Of a stretch of 64,000 nucleotides of DNA, positions 57,980-64,000 are shown one piece after another. Positions within the stretch are counted from its first letter, which is position 1; each line of letters opens with the position of its first letter. The translations under genes and the position numbers were made by a program. Under the pieces are notes generated by a model that was not told where the DNA came from, ran no database searches, and was given only the letters and a program-made list of their open reading frames with translations. The stretch comes from Neoarius graeffei (taxonomy: Eukaryota > Chordata > Actinopteri > Siluriformes > Ariidae), in contig NC_083571.1 in assembly GCF_027579695.1 (NCBI RefSeq), positions 73,418,279-73,482,278 of the forward strand. The letters are read 5' to 3'.

Positions 57980-58927
57980 CCCTAAGTGCAGCTCAGGTGG
58001 GCTCTGCAGTGGACCCGACTTCACCCGCAAGCACAGCTGAGATCGACCCCACAATGGATGTGACTTCACCCGCAATCACAGATGAGATCAACCTTACAGT
58101 GGGCAAGACTTCGCCCCCGAACACAGCTGGCACAACTACAACAAATGCACCAGTAACTGAAGTTTTCACATTGATCTTCCGCATCAAGGAAACCTTTGTT
58201 CCAGCACTGGCTAACCCAAATTCTAAACAATTTAAAGACAAAGCTGAAAAAGTCACTCGTGAGGTATGTTTTCCAGATAATGCCACCATTTACAATTTAT
58301 TTAATTCTTCTAAACATGAGAGATTTTGCCACATGAACACTTCTATTGCCATATAAGACAACCCGAAGAACGCATCTGGTTCTAATCATGCATTTCTGTT
58401 CACAGTGTGTGTGCAGGACATGTGTGACTTTTGCCCTTTTGTTCAAATTTTCACGTTCAATTTCAGAGAAATCCAATTCAATTGACATAACATTAGCCAC
58501 AATTTGAATATGATTTAGAGCATTTGTAAGTCTCATTGCATATTAGTTGTTATTGCTAACTTTATATATGGCTAAATAACAAACCATTTTATCTGTTGGT
58601 TTTTGATCACCTAATTCAACTTCTTCTTCTGAGATTGTACAAGAAAGCCTTTAAAAACTTCCATCTCATGCAAATCTTCCAGTTCAGGTAAGAAGGTGGA
58701 GATGGCTCTGAATGTTTATTTCTTTGTTGATTAATGGTTGAATTTTAACCTGTATCTCTTTGTTTGTGCAATTTCAGGAATGGTTCTATTGTGACACACA
58801 GCCTCATGTCTTTCCTTTCTGGTGCTAACGTGACTGACACCAAAGTGAAAGACGTCCTTGCCAAAGGAGTTAGCAGCTTGACCTTTCCTATTGAGCCAAA
58901 CTCCATCAATGTCAGCCATGTTATTAG
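57980..58927 (+). pseudogene. SEA-domain gene copy 3, inactivated
   Basis: Exon 3 (57980-58263) is intact and codes for linker plus first half of SEA. Exon 4 (58634-58687) lacks 8 bp compared with the other copies, shifting the frame to a TAA a few codons later. Exon 5 (58778-58926) is otherwise preserved, including NGSIV. A Sushi-type retrotransposon is inserted one base after it, so the donor GTCAGT now reads GTGTTA. The promoter, the 5'UTR exon and the signal-peptide exon are missing: homology stops at about 53425 and resumes at about 56745. The last exon, if present, lies beyond the window. Confidence 0.85.
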
Positions 58928-59405
58928 TGTTAGGACTAGGACTGTTTTGGCCTCTAGAGGCCGCTGTTATTTCCTTTTCATGTCGTGTTTATTTTGGCCT
59001 CTAGAGGCCGCCACTGTTCCTGTGTTTTGTGTTTGTGTTAATTGCCTAATTATCTTCACCTGTGTCCTTAATTAGTTTGTCTATTTATACCCCTGAGTTC
59101 AGTCCTCTTGTCACGGAGTCTTTGTGCTGTTATGTTTATCTCCAGTTTCCTTTGTACTGTGTTTTTTGATCTTCTTAGCTTTTGAATTTTTGCACTTTGC
59201 TTTTCTTTTGGATTATACTCTTTGGTTTTTTTTTCTCTTTTGTTTTGCCCTGTATATAGTGTATATAGTTTAAATAAACCTTTTGATTCTTTTTCTACTT
59301 CCGCCTCACGCCTCTGCATTTGAGTCATCCCCCTGGTGGCCTAGTGGGGGTTTGCTGGATTATCACACCAACGAACCAGGTTCGAATCCCAGCAAAACCC
59401 TAACA
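58928..59405 (+). repeat. Sushi element 5' LTR
   Basis: 478 bp, TGTTAGG...CCTAACA. Contains two GGCCTCTAGAGGCC palindromes (58949-58962 and 58996-59009), a TATTTATAC box (59082-59090), a predicted transcript start near 59113, AATAAA (about 59274), and tRNA-like A and B boxes (59337-59347 and 59379-59389). Confidence 0.95.
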
Positions 59406-59406
59406 G

Positions 59407-59417
59407 AAAGACTCCGT
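59407..59417 (+). promoter_or_regulatory. Self-priming site of the Sushi element
   Basis: AAAGACTCCGT, one base after the LTR, is perfectly complementary to ACGGAGTCTTT at 59113-59123, which is where transcription should start about 30 nt after the TATA box. There is no tRNA-type TGG primer site. This is the Tf1-type self-priming arrangement known for the Tf1/sushi group. Confidence 0.8.
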
Positions 59418-59418
59418 C

Positions 59419-60438
59419 ATGACCGACTCAGCAGAGGCTGCTTCAACTGTCTACCCGGCCAACCTTCAGGGAATTATGGCAGCTTTGACACGCTTCGGAG
59501 CGACCATGGACGCTCATGGACGTACGCTCACCAGCCAACGTGAGGCCCTCGCTCGCCACGAGGAACTGCATCAGCAAATTGGGAAAACCCTGGCACAGCT
59601 GACATCTCTGCCTGCATCTCCTGCTCCTGATCCAGTTCCTGCTCCTGATCCAGCTCCCACTCCTGCTCCAGTGCCTCCTGCAATGCTGCCTTCTTCACCT
59701 CGCGAACCCAGCCTTCCTGCACCACAGAGGTATGACGGCAAGCACAGTGAGTGCCGAGAGTTCCTTACCCAGTGTCAACTCACCTTTGAGCTTCAGCCTA
59801 CCACCTACACTACGGATCGCCGCAAGATTGCCTTTGTGATCACCTTATTAGCTGGTAAGGCGCGAGCCTGGGCTACTGCTATCTGGCAAAGACAGGGACC
59901 TGAGTGCTTTGATTTCCAGCTGTTTTCTGAAGAGATGCTTCGGGTCTTCGATCAGGCAGACATCAGTACCGACGCAGCCCGAAAGCTCATGTCCATCCGG
60001 CAAGGAGGAAGCGTCGCAGATTACGCCATCTCGTTCCGAACACTCGCAGCAGTAAGTGGATGGAACGAGACTGCCCTGGTGTCAGCCTTCCACCATGGTC
60101 TGTCTGACCCCATCAAGGACGGTCTGGCCTCTATTGGATGCCCAAGTGACCTCGAAACCCTCATCTCACATGCTATTCGTCTGGACAACAGGATGAGAGA
60201 ACGCCACCAAGCCTTGAGCCCCCCCAGCCTCCCTACCTCTACCTGGAGACCGTCTACCTCCTTCAGTGACTGTCCAGAACCCATGCAAGTGGGTCGTACT
60301 CGCCTCTCCGCATCTGAGAGGGAGCGCAGAAGGAGGGACAAGTGCTGCATCTACTGTGGCAAGCCTGGTCACTTCCGAGCATCATGTCCCGAACTCTTGG
60401 GAAAAGGACCGCCCCGTCCAGCCGAGGGAGGGTTGTGA
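59419..60438 (+). CDS. gag: Gag of the Sushi-type retrotransposon
   Basis: 339 residues starting 13 nt after the LTR. The N-terminal part is helical and Gln/Ala-rich, followed by a (P)APDP-type Pro-rich linker (about 70-95). The Retrotrans_gag capsid-like domain runs about 100-270 ([16 protein letters not shown], then ARAWATAIW). A zinc knuckle [14 protein letters not shown] (CX2CX4HX4C) lies near residues 310-323. This is the Gag type from which mammalian PEG10/RTL genes were derived. It ends in TGA shortly after a -1 frameshift signal. Role: assembles the particle and binds the RNA. Confidence 0.93.
   Translation: MTDSAEAASTVYPANLQGIMAALTRFGATMDAHGRTLTSQREALARHEELHQQIGKTLAQLTSLPASPAPDPVPAPDPAPTPAPVPPAMLPSSPREPSLPAPQRYDGKHSECREFLTQCQLTFELQPTTYTTDRRKIAFVITLLAGKARAWATAIWQRQGPECFDFQLFSEEMLRVFDQADISTDAARKLMSIRQGGSVADYAISFRTLAAVSGWNETALVSAFHHGLSDPIKDGLASIGCPSDLETLISHAIRLDNRMRERHQALSPPSLPTSTWRPSTSFSDCPEPMQVGRTRLSASERERRRRDKCCIYCGKPGHFRASCPELLGKGPPRPAEGGL
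60399..60405 (+). promoter_or_regulatory. -1 ribosomal frameshift heptamer GGGAAAA
   Basis: In the gag frame it reads ..G GGA AAA, a perfect X XXY YYZ slippery site, located in the overlap between gag (ends 60438) and the -1 frame of pol. Related Sushi/PEG10 genes use GGGAAAC here. Confidence 0.85.
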
Positions 60439-63400
60439 CGGGGCCTACCCTCTCTCCCGGACTCCCTGGCCAAGGAATCTACATCCCGGTCTCCATCTCC
60501 TGGGGTGAGTCTGTCCACTCTTGTCAAGCTTTGATAGACTCAGGGGCGGCTGGGAACTTTATGGATATTCACTTCGCCCAAAGCATCAATATTCCGACTG
60601 CACCTCTTGAAGTCCCACTGTCTGTGTCTGCCCTCGATGGCCAAGCGTTAGGTGATGGAAGAGTCACCCAAGTTACTTCTCCAGTTTTCCTCCAGTCTCA
60701 AGGTCACAAGGAAGAAATATCCCTGCACCTGATTCCTTCACCTGAGTTCCCAGTTATTCTAGGCCTTCCTTGGCTTACTCGCCACAACCCTTGCATAGAC
60801 TGGGTAACAAGCCAGGTTGTGGAATGGGGCCCTGCATGCCATGCCTCTTGTCTGCTCTCTAGCTCTCCTGTGTCTCCTGCCGAGCCCCCTGATCTCACCG
60901 AGTTATCTCAAGTTCCCACAGAGTACTGGGATCTCAAGGAGGTATTCAGCAAGAGCAGGGCCGCCGTTCTTCCTCCGCACCGGGCCTACGACTGTGCCAT
61001 CGACTTGCTCCCTGGGACTACCCCTCCTCGTGGCAGACTGTTTTCACTCTCTCAGCCAGAACGCAAGGCCATGGAGGAATACCTCAAAGATGCCCTGGTC
61101 TCTGGGTTTATTCGACCCTCCACTTCACCTGCTGGAGCCGGCTTCTTCTTTGTCGGCAAGAAGGATGGGGGGCTCCGACCATGTATTGATTACAGGGGCC
61201 TGAATAAGATCACTGTGCGCAACCGATATCCCCTTCCGCTGATGTCCACAGCTTTCGACCTGCTCCAAGGCGCCACCGTCTTCACCAAGTTGGACCTACG
61301 GAACGCATACCACCTCATCCGTATCCGACAGGGAGACGAGTGGAAGACTGCCTTTAACACCCCGTCTGGGCACTACGAATACCAGGTGATGCCCTTCGGA
61401 CTCACCAACGCACCAGCTGTTTTTCAGGCCCTAATCAACGACGTCTTAAGGGACATGATTAACCTATACGTTTTTGTCTACCTCGACGACATCCTTATCT
61501 TTTCCAAGACCGTGCAGGAGCACCGCCACCATGTCCGCCAGGTTCTCCAGAGGCTGCTACAGAACAATCTGTTCGCCAAGGCCCAGAAATGCGAATTTCA
61601 TGTTCCCGAGGTCTCCTTTCTGGGATTTATTGTACGGACAGGCCAACTCCAAATGGACCCTGCCAAGACCCTGGCTGTCCGGGATTGGCCTACTCCCAAG
61701 TCCGTTAAGGAGGTTCAGCGGTTCTTAGGATTCGCTAACTTCTACCGCAAGTTCATCAGGAACTTCAGTTCTGTGGCAGCACCCATGTCTGACCTCACCA
61801 AAGGGACAGGTGGATCTTATGGCTGGTCTCCTCAGGCAGAAAAGGCGTTCAAAGACCTCAAGGACCGCTTCTGCACGGCACCCATTCTGGTTCTCCCGGA
61901 CACCTCCCAACCATTCATCGTGGAGGTGGACGCCTCGGACAGTGGTGTCGGCGCGGTGCTCTCTCAACGTTCGGAAGGAAAGCTGCACCCCTGCGCTTAC
62001 TTCTCCCACCGCCTGAGTCCTGCTGAGTCCCGGTACGATGTGGGGGATCGAGAACTGCTAGCGGTCAAACTGGCCCTTGAGGAGTGGAGGCACTGGCTGG
62101 AGGGAGCACAACATCCATTCCTGGTTTGGACTGACCACAAGAACCTGGAGTACCTCCAGCAAGCCAAGAGACTGAACCCTCGACAGGCTAGGTGGGCCCT
62201 GTTTTTCAGTCGGTTTGACTTCACCCTCTCATACCGCCCCGGCTCCAAGAACACCAAACCTGACGCACTGTCCAGACTGTTCTCTGCCACTAACAGGGAG
62301 AATGAAGTCGGGCCTATTATCCCTGTGTCCCGGATTGTGGCCCCTGTCCGCTGGGGTATTGAGGAGGCTGTCCGACGAGCCCAACGCCAGGACCCCGGTC
62401 CTGGGACGGGGCCACCAGGCCTCTTGTACGTCCCACATCAAGCCCGGGCCAAGGTTCTCCAGTGGGGTCACTCTTCCCCTCTCACCGCCCACCCGGGAGC
62501 TCGGAGGACCCTGGACTTCCTGAAAAGACGCTTCTGGTGGCCTAACATGGAGAAGGAAGTAAGGTCATTTGTCCTGTCCTGTGAGGTTTGCACCAGAACC
62601 AAGAACCCACGACAGCGTCCCCAGGGTCTCCTGCATCCTCTGACCATTCCCTGGCGTCCCTGGTCCCACGTGGCAGTCGACTTTATCACGGGTCTCCCTG
62701 AGTCACAAGGTAACACGGTCATTTTGGTCTTAGTTGACAGATTCTCCAAGGCCTGCCGCTTCATACCACTGTGCAAACTCCCCTCTGCTCTTGAAACTGT
62801 GAAACTTTTGTTTAATCATGTCTTCCGAGTCTTTGGTCTTCCACAGGACATCGTCTCAGACCGAGGGCCCCAGTTCTCCTCCCGAGTGTGGCACGGGTTC
62901 TGCAAGGTCATCGGAGCCACTGCCAGCCTCTCCTCTGGGTTTCACCCACAGTCCAATGGTCAGACGGAGAGGCTCAACCAGGACCTGGAAACCACCCTGC
63001 GAGGCCTGGCTATGGATAACCCGACATCGTGGAGCACCTGGCTGCCATGGGCGGAGTACGCCCACAACACCCTGCAGTCATCGGCCACCAAGCTGTCGCC
63101 ATTCCAGTGCCAATTCGGGTTCCAGCCACCTCTGTTCCCGGACCAGGAGGAGGACGCGGGGGTGCCCTCGGTCAACCAATATGTGAGACGGTGTCGCAAG
63201 ACCTGGAGCAAGGTCAGGAAGACCCTCATACAGACCTCCAGAACCAACCAGACTCAGGCCAACCGCCATAGAAGACCTGCACACGCTTTCCGCCCTGGGC
63301 AGCGTGTTTGGCTGTCCACTAAGGACCTTCCACTGCGGGTGGAGAACCGCAAGCTTGCTCCTCGCTACATTGGCCCCTTCAAGGTGGTGCGCAGGGTGAA

Positions 63401-63737
63401 CCCTGTCTCCTACCGGCTCCAGTTGCCCCGGACTCTGAGGATCAACCCCACTTTCCATGTTTCCCTGTTACGGCCCGTACTGACGTCTACGTATGCCCCT
63501 GCCCCTAGGAACCCCCCACCCCCCCGCATCTTCCAGGGGCAGACTGTGTTCACTGTGAATCGCCTGCTTGACTCCCGCCGGGTCCGCGGCGGGTTGCAAT
63601 ATCTGGTGGACTGGGAGGGCTATGGTCCTGAGGAGCGCTGCTGGGTTCCTGCTCGGGATGTCCTTGATAAAGAACTATGTCGGGACTTCCATTCGGCCCA
63701 TCCGGATCGCCCTGGGAACGTCAGGAGACGCTCCTAG
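60405..63737 (+). CDS. pol: Pol of the Sushi-type retrotransposon with chromodomain
   Basis: Expressed as a Gag-Pol fusion by -1 frameshift; the same frame is open from 60342. Residues are counted from 60342. Aspartic protease [10 protein letters not shown] (about 64-73), reverse transcriptase with VYLDDILIF (YLDD at 380-383), RNase H with [13 protein letters not shown] (about 528), integrase zinc finger (HPGARR... C..C, about 707-750), DD35E core with VDFITG, SDRGPQF and SNGQTE (about 779-876), and a C-terminal chromodomain ([17 protein letters not shown], about 1086-1102), which identifies a chromovirus. All catalytic residues are present. It makes and inserts DNA copies; the chromodomain usually steers integration to particular chromatin. 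Confidence 0.95.
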   Translation, partial: RTAPSSRGRVVTGPTLSPGLPGQGIYIPVSISWGESVHSCQALIDSGAAGNFMDIHFAQSINIPTAPLEVPLSVSALDGQALGDGRVTQVTSPVFLQSQGHKEEISLHLIPSPEFPVILGLPWLTRHNPCIDWVTSQVVEWGPACHASCLLSSSPVSPAEPPDLTELSQVPTEYWDLKEVFSKSRAAVLPPHRAYDCAIDLLPGTTPPRGRLFSLSQPERKAMEEYLKDALVSGFIRPSTSPAGAGFFFVGKKDGGLRPCIDYRGLNKITVRNRYPLPLMSTAFDLLQGATVFTKLDLRNAYHLIRIRQGDEWKTAFNTPSGHYEYQVMPFGLTNAPAVFQALINDVLRDMINLYVFVYLDDILIFSKTVQEHRHHVRQVLQRLLQNNLFAKAQKCEFHVPEVSFLGFIVRTGQLQMDPAKTLAVRDWPTPKSVKEVQRFLGFANFYRKFIRNFSSVAAPMSDLTKGTGGSYGWSPQAEKAFKDLKDRFCTAPILVLPDTSQPFIVEVDASDSGVGAVLSQRSEGKLHPCAYFSHRLSPAESRYDVGDRELLAVKLALEEWRHWLEGAQHPFLVWTDHKNLEYLQQAKRLNPRQARWALFFSRFDFTLSYRPGSKNTKPDALSRLFSATNRENEVGPIIPVSRIVAPVRWGIEEAVRRAQRQDPGPGTGPPGLLYVPHQARAKVLQWGHSSPLTAHPGARRTLDFLKRRFWWPNMEKEVRSFVLSCEVCTRTKNPRQRPQGLLHPLTIPWRPWSHVAVDFITGLPESQGNTVILVLVDRFSKACRFIPLCKLPSALETVKLLFNHVFRVFGLPQDIVSDRGPQFSSRVWHGFCKVIGATASLSSGFHPQSNGQTERLNQDLETTLRGLAMDNPTSWSTWLPWAEYAHNTLQSSATKLSPFQCQFGFQPPLFPDQEEDAGVPSVNQYVRRCRKTWSKVRKTLIQTSRTNQTQANRHRRPAHAFRPGQRVWLSTKDLPLRVENRKLAPRYIGPFKVVRRVNPVSYRLQLPRTLRINPTFHVSLLRPVLTSTYAPAPRNPPPPRIFQGQTVFTVNRLLDSRRVRGGLQYLVDWEGYGPEERCWVPARDVLDKELCRDFHSAHPDRPGNVRRRS

Positions 63738-63749
63738 AGGGGGGGGTCC
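63737..63749 (+). promoter_or_regulatory. Polypurine tract of the Sushi element
   Basis: GAGGGGGGGGTCC overlaps the last base of the pol stop and directly precedes the 3' LTR. Confidence 0.75.
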
Positions 63750-64000
63750 TGTTAGGACTAGGACTGTTTTGGCCTCTAGAGGCCGCTGTTATTTCCTTTT
63801 CATGTCGTGTTTATTTTGGCCTCTAGAGGCCGCCACTGTTCCTGTGTTTTGTGTTTGTGTTAATTGCCTAATTATCTTCACCTGTGTCCTTAATTAGTTT
63901 GTCTATTTATACCCCTGAGTTCAGTCCTCTTGTCACGGAGTCTTTGTGCTGTTATGTTTATCTCCAGTTTCCTTTGTACTGTGTTTTTTGATCTTCTTAG
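63750..64000 (+). repeat. Sushi element 3' LTR (cut by window end)
   Basis: 251 bp that read identical to the start of the 5' LTR. Confidence 0.95.

Larger units (their letters stand above)
58928..64000 (+). mobile_element. Sushi/Tf1-type Ty3-gypsy chromovirus, apparently intact
   Basis: 5' LTR (58928-59405), gag, pol with chromodomain, purine tract and a 3' LTR cut by the window end. Gag and pol have no stops, and the first 251 bp of the two LTRs read identical, so it is very young. It is inserted at the splice donor after exon 5 of SEA gene copy 3. A solo LTR of the same family is at 45160-45639. Confidence 0.95.

Noticed and set aside
59331-59401. Functional tRNA gene in the Sushi LTR
   Set aside because: A and B boxes fit, but the T-stem pairs poorly (2 of 5 mispaired) and no proper acceptor stem forms, so only a tRNA-like module is claimed.

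Overview
This window is eukaryotic, and almost certainly teleost fish, genomic DNA. The evidence is spliced host exons with GT/AG borders, DANA/Mermaid-type tRNA-derived SINEs, Tc1, hAT and piggyBac-like DNA transposons, L2/CR1/Jockey-like LINE fragments, two endogenous retroviruses and an intact Sushi-type chromovirus. The SINE ending in GAGATGAGATG repeats makes me think of catfish or another otophysan, but that is a guess. There are no bacterial genes, operons or CRISPR arrays.

The only host gene I can support is a small secreted-protein gene present in three tandem copies (about 20.3-31.1 kb, 38.1-42.6 kb and 57.9-58.9 kb). A fourth copy is implied left of the window, because 1122-1843 matches the 3' flank of the other copies. 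Conceptual splicing of copies 1 and 2 gives 208 residues: a signal peptide, a Thr/Ser/Pro-rich linker, a SEA domain with a GS(I)V autoproteolysis motif, and a hydrophobic GPI-anchor-type tail. I do not recognise a named orthologue. Copy 3 is a pseudogene: its first exons are missing, exon 4 has an 8-bp deletion, and a retrotransposon sits at the splice donor after exon 5.

Layout. 1-1121: Tc1 element with a dead transposase. 1844-10351: retrovirus ERV1 (gag, integrase remnant, env, two 1.5-kb LTRs; most of pol deleted). 10.35-20.2 kb: array spacer made of nested hAT, Tc1 and LINE remnants and a TA-flanked MITE. 20.3-31.1 kb: gene copy 1, with antisense retrovirus ERV2 (22247-28953; gag-pol open, env nearly gone) in an intron. 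31.1-38.1 kb: spacer with a nest of hAT and piggyBac-like elements. 38.1-42.6 kb: gene copy 2. 42.6-53.4 kb: spacer with a solo LTR, LINE and hAT elements. 53.4-56.7 kb: SINEs and a hAT end where copy 3 lost its promoter and first exons. 57.98-58.93 kb: remains of copy 3. 58928 to the window end: Sushi/Tf1-type retrotransposon with intact gag and pol; its 3' LTR runs off the window.

Because the host DNA is duplicated, many insertions have an empty site in a paralogous unit. That gives exact ends, target-site duplications and relative ages. The most interesting points are the SEA/GPI gene array, the self-priming and frameshift signals of the Sushi element, the unusual env of ERV1, and near-perfect fold-back inverted duplications found in one unit only.
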